From Arthrobacter luteolus NBRC 107841 (GTDB taxonomy: Bacteria; Actinomycetota; Actinomycetes; Actinomycetales; Micrococcaceae), in the NCBI RefSeq assembly GCF_001552075.1, contig NZ_BCQM01000003.1, forward strand, positions 124,001 through 188,000: 64,000 nucleotides of DNA, given 5' to 3'. Made by a program: the position numbers and the translations under genes. Shown one piece after another: positions 55,020 through 63,897 of the stretch. Position 1 is the stretch's first letter; every line of letters begins with the position of its first letter. Below the pieces are notes generated by a model. It was not told where the DNA came from. It saw nothing but the letters and a program-made list of their open reading frames with translations, and did not search any database.

Positions 55020-55964
55020 TTACACCGCCTCCTGAGTGAACCAGACATCGAACTGCACATGGGTCTTGGTGTCCGCCCGCAGGAACCCCGGGTCGGTCCC
55101 CGCGTTCGCACGACGCGCCTTCAATTCCAGGTTCTGCGTGGTCCCCGGGTAGGCGGTCGGCAGCTTCTGGGACATCGTCACCCCGAGGTTCGCCCGGGCC
55201 GGGTTGGAACTGGAGGCCCCCGCATTGATGTCAATTGGCATCACCGGACCCGTCATGGATGTGCCCAGGGTGAGCTGAACCTCGGCGTAGACAATGCCAA
55301 GCCGCTGCTCCGCACCGTCCACACGCGCCAGTACCTTGACGTGGGTAGCCCACTCCGGGACAGCGATTGGCGCCGTGACATTCGGCCAGCGCACAAAGGC
55401 CGCGTTCGTCAGGTCCGCGACGGTGGCGCCCCCGGAGAGGACCACCAGATCGCGGAACGTCTGCGGGTTGGCCAACTGCCGGGGATCCGTCAACATGGCG
55501 TTGGTGATGGTGGCCGTGTTGGCGGGCTGGACCAGCTTGGACAGCAGGACAAACGGATACGCCAGGTTGGTGATGGAGGTTACCCACACCGGCCGGATGT
55601 AGGGACCCGCCGCCGGATTGGCCGGGGCTGCCCCGCCAAACTCAGGGTCATCCACCCGCAGAATCAGGTACTTCGTCGCACCGCCGCTGGACCCGGTAGC
55701 CGTGACCTCCACATCCGTGGCGGTGGCATTACGAGCCGTGTAGGACTGGTTCGGTGCGCCGGGATAACGGTTGAGGATGGCCGCCCCGCCCGGCGCGATG
55801 CGGACAAACGCCCCAGGGGTAGGCAGGGCAGTGACCTTGAGGTCCCCCGGGGAGATGACGCCGGTAGCGCCATTGGTGGCCGCGTAGGCGAGCATCCGGG
55901 CCACGGCGGGCGAGTGGTCCGCGCCTTCCGCGCCGATAAACCAGGGGACAGAATCGAGTGCCAT
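55020..55964 (-). CDS. Phage structural protein between distal tail and minor tail proteins
   Basis: A 314-residue protein. The N-terminus (MALDSVPWFIGAEGADHSPA, ARMLAYAATNGATGVISPGD) and the following beta-rich, Thr/Ala-rich body resemble baseplate upper or receptor-region proteins of actinophages. No enzyme motif. It abuts the downstream gene without gap. Confidence 0.65.
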   Translation of the reverse strand: MALDSVPWFIGAEGADHSPAVARMLAYAATNGATGVISPGDLKVTALPTPGAFVRIAPGGAAILNRYPGAPNQSYTARNATATDVEVTATGSSGGATKYLILRVDDPEFGGAAPANPAAGPYIRPVWVTSITNLAYPFVLLSKLVQPANTATITNAMLTDPRQLANPQTFRDLVVLSGGATVADLTNAAFVRWPNVTAPIAVPEWATHVKVLARVDGAEQRLGIVYAEVQLTLGTSMTGPVMPIDINAGASSSNPARANLGVTMSQKLPTAYPGTTQNLELKARRANAGTDPGFLRADTKTHVQFDVWFTQEAV

Positions 55965-55973
55965 GAGTGCTCC

Positions 55974-56843
55974 TTAGAAGCTGAAAAATGTGTTGCGCCA
56001 GCGGACGGTGCAGGACGAGAGGCCGGAGGGATCCGTCCCAGCGAAAACAATCTCCCGGCTTCCGGGCCGCAGCCGGGCCTCAGGGAGATAGGTGCGGCGG
56101 GTCAGAGATCCCGCCAGGCTGACGCCGTCGTTGCGGAGCACGGTCCCCGTCCGGGCGTTGATGGTCACTGACTGGTCATAAGCCAGAGAGGCATTGAGGC
56201 CGATCTGCCAACCAGTGGACGAGGCCACGGGGTTGAGGACTGGCCCTTTGAACACCACCTCCACAGGCGCCGGGGCGTCCCCACCGATGCTGATGAGACC
56301 CTGCCGAGAGCTACCGGGAGAGGCCCTGAGCGGGGCACGCAGCGGAGCTTTTAAGCCTCCGGAGTTCACCGGGACCAGCCCAACAGTGAGCTGCTGCGGC
56401 GTGTCGTCGTAGTACCACGTGTCCTTGGTCTGGAACTTGGCAGTAGCCACCACTCGGCCCAGGTCGAACACCTGGGAGAAGTCCGGGAACAGTTCCCGAG
56501 CCCGGCCGTAGACCAGCCGGGTCCGCCCTGCGATGGCGTACCGCAGGACGGACTCGGCGCCGGGGACGGCCGCAACCTTGTTCCACGCCCGGGTTAGCGC
56601 TGCTAGGCCCGCCAGCGCGGACTCCGCCCCGCCGTGACCGACCCGAAGGCCAAAGGACCACAGGGGCGGGACCCGGAAATCCCGCCCCTGATTAACGTCC
56701 TCACCGAAAGGATTGAGCACGTCCTGGGTGCGGTCTCCAGAGGAGGATAGGCCCACACCCTGGACGTACAGGGGGCGACGCCGGGACCCACTGAACAGGT
56801 ACCCGTCCAGCTCAAAGTCCCCATCCTGGAGAACAGCCATCAC
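55974..56843 (-). CDS. Phage distal tail-like protein
   Basis: A 289-residue protein encoded directly after the tape measure, the usual place for Dit. N-terminal FELDGYLFSGSRRRPLYVQG and beta-rich pattern with WYYDDTPQQLTVGLVPVN fit tail-tip hub proteins. It overlaps the tape measure stop by 4 nt. Confidence 0.68.
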   Translation of the reverse strand: MMAVLQDGDFELDGYLFSGSRRRPLYVQGVGLSSSGDRTQDVLNPFGEDVNQGRDFRVPPLWSFGLRVGHGGAESALAGLAALTRAWNKVAAVPGAESVLRYAIAGRTRLVYGRARELFPDFSQVFDLGRVVATAKFQTKDTWYYDDTPQQLTVGLVPVNSGGLKAPLRAPLRASPGSSRQGLISIGGDAPAPVEVVFKGPVLNPVASSTGWQIGLNASLAYDQSVTINARTGTVLRNDGVSLAGSLTRRTYLPEARLRPGSREIVFAGTDPSGLSSCTVRWRNTFFSF

Positions 56844-59800
56844 ATACCCCCTGCATACTTGCCGCCACGCTGTATCCGCGTGACAGCTGAATCAATGGAA
56901 CTGACCACGCGGCCTGCCTCTTCTTTTGCAATGCCACGAACGGTGCCGAGCAGTTCCCCAGAATCCAGGTAAAGCTGTCCCACGAGGTGCATCTCCCGCT
57001 GCCCGGCAGCGGCTGATGCCACGGCCGGCGGCGCGGTGTAGGTGCGGCCAAACCGGTCAGCTGGAGCGAAGTTATCCGACCTCGGGAAGGTCCCGGCGTT
57101 GATGGCGGCCAGCTCCGTGTCATACTCCTTCGAGCTGAAAGGGTTGATTACCCACTCGGTTCCCTGCAGGCCGACAGGCTTGCCGTTCACCAAGCCAAGA
57201 AGGTTGTCCTTTTTCTTGGTGGGATGCGCAGGGCCAGGTAGCCTGCCACCGGACCAGTAACCCGTCATGATGTCGTCCACCCGCCCACCAAGCGCGCCAC
57301 CGGGGAGCAGCACTCCGCCGCCGGGCTTTGCACCGCCGTGGGACTCTCCCAGGACGGTTTTCTTGAACAGGGTTTCCGTGGTCTCGATGTAGGTTCGGAC
57401 CACCCGCCCGTCAAGCTTGTTCAGCTCCCCGGTGAGGGCCTGCGCCCGCCGGGTAGCCTCGTCACTCATCCACGACTCAATGGAGACATCGTCCGGCACC
57501 TGGAGGACCTCCCGGGCCATGCTGATGGCGTCAGCTTCTGTCATGCCGAAGCCCTGACCCGTGTGGACCAGCGAGTTGTAGGTGCTGCTGAGTTGTCCCT
57601 GGACCTCCTCTAGGGAGACGTTCATGTCATTGGCCATGACCTGCGCGACACTCAGGCCCTCGCGGGCCATGCCAATCAGCATCTCGTTGGCGCCCTTACC
57701 GGCGTCGGTGTTGATGTTGAGCTTTGTCCCGGTCTCGTCCAGCACGGCCCCGAGGGTGCTCTGCGAGTTGAGGATTTCCTGGATCTGTCCGTCCATGTCC
57801 CGCAGCGTGTCGGCCCACTGGAACGTGGCTTCCCGGGTGTCCATGACGGCCAGCCCGGCGGCGAACAGGGAGTCGAGGTACTTGTCCAGGCTGGCGATGG
57901 TGCCGTCTGCTGCCAAGCCGACTTCCTCCAGTGCCTCCGCGGCTTCCTCGGTCATAGGGACTGACTCGGAAGCCGCTTCCCCCACACCCTGCAGAGACCC
58001 GGACAGCTCATCTCCATCAGCGGCGGCCAACTTCTGCTCAGCTGACACCGCGGCCAGCGCATCCCCGTACTGAGGGAACGCGGCCGAAACCTCATCTAGC
58101 GGAACCTTGTTCTCCTTGGCCCACCGCGTGACGCTGGAGAATACCTTCTCGGCATCTGCCGCGTTGCCCGAGGAAACCAGAGTCGCGAGACCCTGATCCA
58201 TCCGGTCAAAGGAACCCTTGAGGATCTGAGATGAGCCGTCGATGCCGGTTACCCCGTTGATGATCCCCTCGGAGAAGTCGTTGAACTTCTCGCCCGGGGA
58301 CTTCTTGAACATGCGGTCCAAGGCGTCGTCCAGCCCGGACACATTGTTGATGAGGCTTCCACCGTCGCGGTCCTGGAAGATCCGATCCAGTGCATCGGCT
58401 GCCCCCGGGCCCTTGGCGGTTACGTCAGCGAAGGCATCGGCGATCCGCCCCATGCCGGTGTCGATGTCGTCCATGTAGTTGGCTTCGACAACCTTGGCTA
58501 GGGCCAGACCCACCGCGGCGATAGCGCCAGCTACGGCCGCAGCCTTGCCGACCTTGGTAAGCCCGGACGCGGCACCGGAGGAGTGCTCCTGCAGCTTCTT
58601 AAAGGACTCCACGGTGTCCATGACCTTCGGGAAGAGGAGGATGAAACCACCCAGAGCCAGGGCAGCGACACCAGCCACGCCGCCAAGCACGGTTACGACG
58701 CCCTGCACCGGAGCGGGCAACGCCCCGAAGCCGTTGGCGAGGGTCGCAGTCCCCTCGGCGACGGTTGAGATGATCGGCAGGAGGACGGCGCCCGCGTCGA
58801 TGGCTGCATCCTTGATGCTGTTCCAGGCCATCTGCACCTGCGCCTCGGTGGTGGCGTACCGCTTCTCAGCTTCCTCCACGAGGGCGGTATTGGCTGCCCA
58901 TGCCTGTGCACCCTGATCGAGGGAATCGGACAGGATCGTCCCGGCCCCTGCGAGCCGCAGAATGACCGAGGTCTCCTCCGTGCCCTTGATGCCCAGATCG
59001 GTCATGGTCGAGATGACGTTGCTACCGGATTCCTTGACCCGGTTCAGGCCCTGCACGACGGCGTCCACAGCGCGGACCGGGTCGTTGCCGAAGTCCTCCG
59101 CGAACTGGGCGGACGTGGTGCCGGCGATCTTGGCCAGATTGTCCAGGCCCTCGCCGCCGGTCATGACGTCGCCGTACATGCGCTGCATGACGCGGGACAT
59201 CACGCCGCCGCCCAGCTGCGCCTCGATACCCACGGAGGCCATTGCATTTGCCATGGCCAGCAGGTCGGCCTCGGACGCGCCAACGAGCTTGGCTGCACCG
59301 GCGATGCGCTGGGCCATCATGACGATTTCTTTTTCCGTGCTGGCGCCGTTGTTGCCCAGGAGCACCAGTGCGGCACCGAACCGGGCGATCCCCTGAGATC
59401 CTTCGCGCTCCATGGTGCCCATGACGTTGCTGATCTGGGCGATCGCGGTCGCCGCTTCGTCGGCGGTGAGGTTGGTCGTTTCGGACAGATCGATCATGGT
59501 CCGCGTGAACCCGAGAACGTCCTCGCGTTTGACGCCCAGCTGGCCGGCCGCCTCGGCCACGCCGGCAATCTCGGCATGTGTTGCCGGGAGCTCGCGAGCC
59601 AGACCGCGTAGACCAGCCTCAAGCTCGGCCATCTGTTCCGGGGTGCCGTCAACGGTTTTGGTGACGCCCGCCCAAGCGGACTCCCAGTCCATGGCGGCCT
59701 TGCTGACGGCTCCGAGACCAGCGATAGTGACGGTGCCGAAGCCGACCATCGCCTGCCCGGCGGCGTCAACATCCTTGGCTTTGCGGGCCAGTGACTCCAG

Positions 59801-60208
59801 CCGGGTCTCTACGTTCTCTACCGCAGGGGCAGCCTCGCCTGCCGCCAGAGCGGTGAGGTAGACAGAATCAGAGAAGCTATCCAGTCCATGGGCCGCAGCC
59901 TGCGACGAGGAGAGCACCCGGCCCTGGGAATCGACCAGACGGCCGTCGGCTTGGTACTTTAGCCCGGCTTTGTCGGCGGCCATCTGCATGGCAGCGGCCT
60001 CGGCGGTGAGCTGGTTGGCCGTCCGCTTACTGGACTGCTCCTGCTTCTGGGAGGACTCCTCGTGCTTCCGCCCCGCCTCAGTGGCCTTGCTGCTCGCCCT
60101 GTCCTGCGCGTTGGCCAGCTGATCGGTGGACTGTTTCGCCTTGCCAAGATCGGTGACGTACTGACCGACCTGAGCCTGCAGTTTGACGACGACGGAACGC
60201 TCGGCCAC
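56840..60208 (-). CDS. Phage tail tape measure protein
   Basis: A 1122-residue protein, the longest in the prophage. An N-terminal coiled coil (VKLQAQVGQYVTDLGKAKQS, AEAAAMQMAADKAG) is followed by the TP901-type conserved region (AAMDWESAWAGVTKTVDGTP, FTRTMIDLSETTNLTADEAA) and a hydrophobic segment (VTVLGGVAGVAALALGGFIL, near residue 500), typical of proteins that fix tail length and form the DNA channel. Very low Cys content. The length predicts a tail of roughly 160-170 nm by the usual 1.5 Angstrom per residue rule. Confidence 0.93.
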   Translation of the reverse strand: MAERSVVVKLQAQVGQYVTDLGKAKQSTDQLANAQDRASSKATEAGRKHEESSQKQEQSSKRTANQLTAEAAAMQMAADKAGLKYQADGRLVDSQGRVLSSSQAAAHGLDSFSDSVYLTALAAGEAAPAVENVETRLESLARKAKDVDAAGQAMVGFGTVTIAGLGAVSKAAMDWESAWAGVTKTVDGTPEQMAELEAGLRGLARELPATHAEIAGVAEAAGQLGVKREDVLGFTRTMIDLSETTNLTADEAATAIAQISNVMGTMEREGSQGIARFGAALVLLGNNGASTEKEIVMMAQRIAGAAKLVGASEADLLAMANAMASVGIEAQLGGGVMSRVMQRMYGDVMTGGEGLDNLAKIAGTTSAQFAEDFGNDPVRAVDAVVQGLNRVKESGSNVISTMTDLGIKGTEETSVILRLAGAGTILSDSLDQGAQAWAANTALVEEAEKRYATTEAQVQMAWNSIKDAAIDAGAVLLPIISTVAEGTATLANGFGALPAPVQGVVTVLGGVAGVAALALGGFILLFPKVMDTVESFKKLQEHSSGAASGLTKVGKAAAVAGAIAAVGLALAKVVEANYMDDIDTGMGRIADAFADVTAKGPGAADALDRIFQDRDGGSLINNVSGLDDALDRMFKKSPGEKFNDFSEGIINGVTGIDGSSQILKGSFDRMDQGLATLVSSGNAADAEKVFSSVTRWAKENKVPLDEVSAAFPQYGDALAAVSAEQKLAAADGDELSGSLQGVGEAASESVPMTEEAAEALEEVGLAADGTIASLDKYLDSLFAAGLAVMDTREATFQWADTLRDMDGQIQEILNSQSTLGAVLDETGTKLNINTDAGKGANEMLIGMAREGLSVAQVMANDMNVSLEEVQGQLSSTYNSLVHTGQGFGMTEADAISMAREVLQVPDDVSIESWMSDEATRRAQALTGELNKLDGRVVRTYIETTETLFKKTVLGESHGGAKPGGGVLLPGGALGGRVDDIMTGYWSGGRLPGPAHPTKKKDNLLGLVNGKPVGLQGTEWVINPFSSKEYDTELAAINAGTFPRSDNFAPADRFGRTYTAPPAVASAAAGQREMHLVGQLYLDSGELLGTVRGIAKEEAGRVVSSIDSAVTRIQRGGKYAGGM

Positions 60209-60255
60209 TATGCCTCCAAGATGGAAAGTTCGGACGGCATGGCAGAATTGGCGCC

Positions 60256-60459
60256 ATGACTAAACAGGGGGAAAAGGTCCAGCACCGGCGGGGACACAAC
60301 GCGATCGTCACTGGGCTGGCCATGCTCGTCCTCGGCGGGGCCATGACGGCGGCGGGGACCATTGGCGGTGGATCAGGGCTGGCCGGTTTCAGCGCCCTCG
60401 TGGCGTTCGCCGGGTTCATCACGCTGATTGTTGGGATCGGGATCCGCCGTGAGAAGTGA
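60256..60459 (+). CDS. Small two-helix membrane protein on the opposite strand
   Basis: A 67-residue protein, the only good plus-strand gene in the prophage. Basic N-terminus, two hydrophobic helices with a Gly loop (IVTGLAMLVLGGAMTAAG and LAGFSALVAFAGFITLIVGI), basic end. No ribosome site, but CAGAAT ends 7 nt before the ATG, as in a leaderless promoter. It overlaps the end of the frameshifted chaperone gene by 87 nt, antisense. It could be a lysogenic conversion gene; function unknown. Confidence 0.55.
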   Translation: MTKQGEKVQHRRGHNAIVTGLAMLVLGGAMTAAGTIGGGSGLAGFSALVAFAGFITLIVGIGIRREK

Positions 60460-61352
60460 CGGCCGGTTCAGCACGACATTGAGCAGCTCACCGGGCTCCG
60501 GTTCGTAGGCCGAGTTACCCTGGCGTTCCTTCGACTCGCGGTCGATGACTGCTTGCCGCTGGCAGATGACCGTCTGCTCTGACAGCTCGAACCAGCCGTC
60601 GTTCTCCGGGTCTTGGCAGACCACCGAAGGCCAGCCACAGGAGCAAAGCCCACCCATGTAGAGGGTGTAGGCCAGCTCGAGGAGCCGGTCCTTGTGCTTG
60701 TCATTGAACCCGAGATAGGACGACGGCGGCCGGCCGGTGCGCGCACTGGTTTCGAGGGCTGCTACGACTCCGGGCCAGCGGCGGGTCCAGAGGGCTTGGG
60801 CAAAAAATCTGCGCTCACACGGGGTGCGGCGTTAGTTGCGGTCTCTTCCGCCCGGTACAGCTCAGCCATCTGCGCCTCACCGATCCGGGTGTAGAGGTCC
60901 TGCACCTGGCCAAGGGTCATGCGAACATCCGTACGCTCGGCCTGACCGGGCGCCTGCAACCCGATGATGGACGCCGTCACCAGGCGGAGGACGAACCCCT
61001 CGTCGCCTTCCTTGATGCCCTTCTGGGCGGCATCGTGCGCCTTTCGGACAGCCTTGCGCTCGGGCTTCGTCAGCGCCCGCAGGTAGACCGTGACACGGGA
61101 TTCCGCGAACTCCTGCAGCAACGAGGTGTACTCCTCGGTGAGGCCCTCCGCGGCGGGCGCGTCTCCCAAGGACTCTTCGGCCTCGACGCCGGCTGCCGCC
61201 ACGCGGTGCTCTTCCTCGATGCGTCGGCCAAGATAATTGATGCGTCCAACGAGGTCCCCGCGGGTGTAGACATCGGCGGATTCGACGGGCAGAGCGGCGT
61301 TGCCGAACCACGAGTTGAAATCGAAGTTCTTGGCTGCGTCAGAAATAGTCAT
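60373..61352 (-). CDS. Tail assembly chaperone, -1 frameshift product (gpGT-like)
   Basis: The frame joined by a -1 slip at TTTTTTG (60807-60801) continues open from 60807 to a stop at 60373, giving a product of about 326 residues. The added part has the coherent sequence GFNDKHKDRLLELAYTLY, then a Cys pair (LCSCGW), which is unlikely in chance frames. It has the same arrangement as lambda gpG/gpGT: adjacent to the tape measure and sharing its first 183 residues with the short protein. It acts in tail assembly. Confidence 0.85.
60762..61352 (-). CDS. Tail assembly chaperone (gpG-like)
   Basis: A 196-residue acidic, helical protein between the major tail protein and tape measure genes, the fixed position of siphovirus tail chaperones. 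It has no specific domain sequence. The end (ADFLPKPSGPAAGPES) contains the slippery site. ATG 61352. Confidence 0.85.
   Translation of the reverse strand: MTISDAAKNFDFNSWFGNAALPVESADVYTRGDLVGRINYLGRRIEEEHRVAAAGVEAEESLGDAPAAEGLTEEYTSLLQEFAESRVTVYLRALTKPERKAVRKAHDAAQKGIKEGDEGFVLRLVTASIIGLQAPGQAERTDVRMTLGQVQDLYTRIGEAQMAELYRAEETATNAAPRVSADFLPKPSGPAAGPES
60801..60807 (-). other. -1 slippery heptamer TTTTTTG
   Basis: Read on the minus strand as T TTT TTG within GAT TTT TTG in the zero frame, a classic X XXY YYZ slip site that lies 12 codons before the zero-frame stop at 60762. Confidence 0.82.
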
Positions 61353-61455
61353 GGGGTTTCAGGCTCCAAAGGTTGAGGGTGTTCAGGCTCTTGCTGGGTG
61401 GTGCGGTGCCCGCCCGGAGCCTGAATCACAGGCGGGCACCAGTAGGGGGTGGCAG

Positions 61456-61974
61456 CTACACGCCAGCCGCGGCAACCTTGCCGTTGAGCCATGCCGTCTG
61501 GACTTCCATCGGCACACGACGCTTGATGTAGCCGCCCATATCGGAGGGCTTCTGCGGGTTGTCGGTGGTTACCTCGTAGCCGTCCACCTCGTCGCCGGTG
61601 GCGAAGGGTTCCGTGGACTTCTTCGCGGACTGCCGCTCGTACAGGTAAAGGTTGGTGCCCTTTTCCTTGAGCAGCTCGAACACCGCATCCTCGACAGGGT
61701 CTGCCTGCTTGGTCGTGTCGTCGAAGTACCGGAACGGGGTCACCGAAGCGGTGTAGTTCGACGGACCGAGGGCGTTGGCGTTGCCCTCCTTGCACAGTTC
61801 TTTCTCCGCGATCTTGTCCGAGTCGGTGGGACCCAGGTTGTAGTCGCTGGAGAGGATCCGGCAGGAGATGTCCACGCCGGCGGTCAGCTCCGCGATGGTC
61901 GGCGCGTAAGGGTTCTTCGGGATGGTGGAGAGGGCGACGACTTTGATGCGGCCGTCTGCGAGAGACTTGGGCAT
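61456..61974 (-). CDS. Phage major tail protein
   Basis: A 172-residue protein just upstream of the chaperones, with a perfect AAGGAGG ribosome site (strong expression). It begins MPKSLADGRIKVVALSTIPK and has a mixed beta pattern (VDISCRILSSDYNLGPTD, YEVTTDNPQKPSDMG) of tail tube proteins. Its start overlaps the previous stop by 1 nt. Confidence 0.85.
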   Translation of the reverse strand: MPKSLADGRIKVVALSTIPKNPYAPTIAELTAGVDISCRILSSDYNLGPTDSDKIAEKELCKEGNANALGPSNYTASVTPFRYFDDTTKQADPVEDAVFELLKEKGTNLYLYERQSAKKSTEPFATGDEVDGYEVTTDNPQKPSDMGGYIKRRVPMEVQTAWLNGKVAAAGV

Positions 61975-62237
61975 TATGCCTCCTTGGTTTTCTCCGGCTT
62001 GGCCGGTTCCTTGATGGGTTTGGCCGGAGTGGCCGGCCCGCGGTCGGCGGGGGTCTGGGGTTCCGTGACGGGCACACCGGCGGCGGGCTGCATGGGCTCG
62101 GTGATCTGCTCGGTCCGGGCGCGGCTGGACGGCACCTCTTTGAGGTGCGGGTAGTGGTCTAGGTGAGCGCGGGGGACGGTGTGCGGCAGGATTTCGTTGG
62201 TGCGGGTGTCGCGCACGCGGATCCATTCGGCTGGCAT
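61974..62237 (-). CDS. Small phage protein, Pro/Ala-rich tail
   Basis: An 87-residue protein with AGGAGG upstream of ATG 62237. N-terminal MPAEWIRVRDTRTNEILPHT is a compact motif-like start, found in head-tail region proteins; the C-terminal half is Pro/Lys/Glu-rich and likely disordered. Function unknown. Confidence 0.65.
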   Translation of the reverse strand: MPAEWIRVRDTRTNEILPHTVPRAHLDHYPHLKEVPSSRARTEQITEPMQPAAGVPVTEPQTPADRGPATPAKPIKEPAKPEKTKEA

Positions 62238-62246
62238 GGGTGCCTC

Positions 62247-62666
62247 CTAGGTGGTTTCGAGCCGCCACGGGGCGGGCAGCATGAAGCGGGCCGGGGTTTC
62301 GGATGAGTCCCGGAGAGGGGTTTCCTGGCGGAACCCGTCAGGGTTTAGCAGGATGTGCGCGGTGCCGAGGGGCAGGTTTGTGAGGGTGCGGCGGACATCG
62401 TGGGCGACCCGGGCGCAGATGTCGGCGTCGGCAGCCACGGCCTTGGATTGGAAGTCCCAGCGCAGGCCCTGCAGGTCGACCAGGTTGGAGAGGTCCCGTT
62501 CCGGGATTTCGTCCCCGATCCCGCCGTGGAATACGACGTAGGGGAGGACGAACCCGGCAGCGTCCGTTGGGACTTTCGCGGGCACGTATCCGTCGTAGAC
62601 CGTGACCCCGCGGAGCGTGCGGAGGGCTGCCAGGACGCCGGCGCGGTACAGGATTGGGTCAGCCAT
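62247..62666 (-). CDS. Phage tail terminator-like protein
   Basis: A 139-residue protein of size and place (directly before the tail tube gene) of tail terminator/completion proteins. Begins MADPILYRAGVLAALRTLRG; contains VYDGYVPAKVP and SKAVAADADICARVAHDVRR. Overlaps the preceding gene by 8 nt. Role by position. Confidence 0.68.
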   Translation of the reverse strand: MADPILYRAGVLAALRTLRGVTVYDGYVPAKVPTDAAGFVLPYVVFHGGIGDEIPERDLSNLVDLQGLRWDFQSKAVAADADICARVAHDVRRTLTNLPLGTAHILLNPDGFRQETPLRDSSETPARFMLPAPWRLETT

Positions 62667-63027
62667 TCAGGCCCTCCTCCGCGATCTGGGCCAGGGCCTG
62701 GGCAAACGGTCCTTCGTTGCGGTCCGCGGCCGGACCCATGAACGGCTGGGCAGGGGCGCGGCTAGTGCCAAGTTCCAGGAAGACGCCGTAGTTAGCGGTG
62801 GGACCGATCTCCACGGAGAGGTCACCGGCGCGCCCGACGCTGCGAAGGTCGGAGTGCCCGATGGAAGCGCGGAGGTTTCCCGTGTCGACCGGGGCGAGCA
62901 GCTTGGCGTCCTTGACGACGTCCCGGGCCGTCTTGCGGACCACGGTCTGCGTGAGTAGACCGGTAGTTACCTGAGCGCGGGCGATGTCGGCGGCGAACCT
63001 GCGGACTTGCGAGTTCTCGAAGCCCAC
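62659..63027 (-). CDS. HK97 gp10-like head-tail joining protein
   Basis: A 122-residue protein with GTG 63027 and the site GTAGGAGG before it. The typical KDAKLLAPVDTGNLRASI segment (VDTG motif) and NYGVFLELGTSRAPAQPF identify gp10/minor tail Z-type proteins. Confidence 0.86.
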   Translation of the reverse strand: MGFENSQVRRFAADIARAQVTTGLLTQTVVRKTARDVVKDAKLLAPVDTGNLRASIGHSDLRSVGRAGDLSVEIGPTANYGVFLELGTSRAPAQPFMGPAADRNEGPFAQALAQIAEEGLNG

Positions 63028-63037
63028 GGCGCGCCTC

Positions 63038-63448
63038 CTACGGGTTTTGCTGGGTGAGGTTGTCCACGCAGGTGAAGTCCCGGCCCCACGCGAGTTCGCC
63101 GAACTGTTCGCCGATGATCCGGAAGGACCGGCCCAGAACGTGGACGACGTCGCCCAGTTCGCCGGAACGGATGGGCGGCCCGCCGGCAGGTGCGCTGACG
63201 AGGTATTCGCGGGTTTGGGTGGGCTGGTCGGCCTGCTCACCGGTGGCTTCGCGTTTCAGCGCCTGCACACGGACCGTGGTAGACCAGATGGTTTCCGAGC
63301 CGTCCCAGCCATCGGGGAGCGGGTACGGGGCCGGGCCTCCGGAGACGCGTATGAACACGGCTTTCGCGGTCTGCGTGCCGTCCAGGGTGGGGCGGTGATG
63401 GTCAGCCCAGCCCGCGGGGATGACCGGGTAGCGGGGGAGCGGGCTCAC
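63038..63448 (-). CDS. Phage head-tail region hypothetical protein
   Basis: A 136-residue protein in the head-tail joining cluster. Contains WSTTVRVQALKREATGEQAD and LGRSFRIIGEQFGELAWGRD; no known domain. GTG 63448 overlaps the connector stop by 4 nt. Probably a head-closure protein by position. Confidence 0.65.
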   Translation of the reverse strand: MSPLPRYPVIPAGWADHHRPTLDGTQTAKAVFIRVSGGPAPYPLPDGWDGSETIWSTTVRVQALKREATGEQADQPTQTREYLVSAPAGGPPIRSGELGDVVHVLGRSFRIIGEQFGELAWGRDFTCVDNLTQQNP

Positions 63449-63807
63449 AGCCGGTACTCCTCGCCCTCGAGGTGCCCGTACGGCTGGAAAGGGATGACGT
63501 CGAACCCGTCCACGGCCGCGGCGTCTTCGGCGGCGGCCCGGGCGCGCAGCTCGGTGGCCTGCTTCCGCAGTTCAATAGCAACGGCTGGCCCGTCGGTGGA
63601 GAGGTCCTGGGTGCGGATCTTCTTCGAGACCAGCACCTCGGACGTGGCGATCGCGTCCAGGGCATCGGCGGATGCCCGGAGGACGTTCTGGTCGTTCAGG
63701 TCGAGGTAGCCGCGCAGGTGCTCGTCGGTGAGCAGGAACGCGGCCTCATCGAGGTCAGCGATGCGGAGGCGGACCCGGCCCAGATCAGAGGTGAAGTCGA
63801 TGGCCAT
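63445..63807 (-). CDS. Phage head-tail connector protein
   Basis: A 120-residue helical protein starting MAIDFTSDLGRVRLRIADLD, with helices typical of gp6/adaptor proteins (EHLRGYLDLNDQNVLRASAD, VSKKIRTQDLSTDG). ATG 63807 with a GGAGGC site nearby. First of the joining genes after the capsid gene. Confidence 0.8.
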   Translation of the reverse strand: MAIDFTSDLGRVRLRIADLDEAAFLLTDEHLRGYLDLNDQNVLRASADALDAIATSEVLVSKKIRTQDLSTDGPAVAIELRKQATELRARAAAEDAAAVDGFDVIPFQPYGHLEGEEYRL

Positions 63808-63845
63808 GGGTGCCTCCGCTATCGCTATGAAAGTTTGGGGGTGGC

Positions 63846-63886
63846 CCCCGCGCTGGGATTGATTAGCCCTATTCGTCAGCGCGGGG
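63846..63886 (-). terminator. Hairpin after the capsid-region gene
   Basis: Perfect 10-bp arms CCCCGCGCTG (63846-63855) and CAGCGCGGGG (63877-63886), 21-nt loop, 12 nt past the stop. Likely limits or attenuates transcription downstream of the highly expressed structural gene. Confidence 0.6.
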
Positions 63887-63897
63887 ACCGGTTGGAG

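Noticed and set aside
60468-60746. Zero-frame continuation after the gpG-like stop
   Set aside because: It is out of register with the joint chaperone frame; Arg/Ser/Thr-rich and without a ribosome site.
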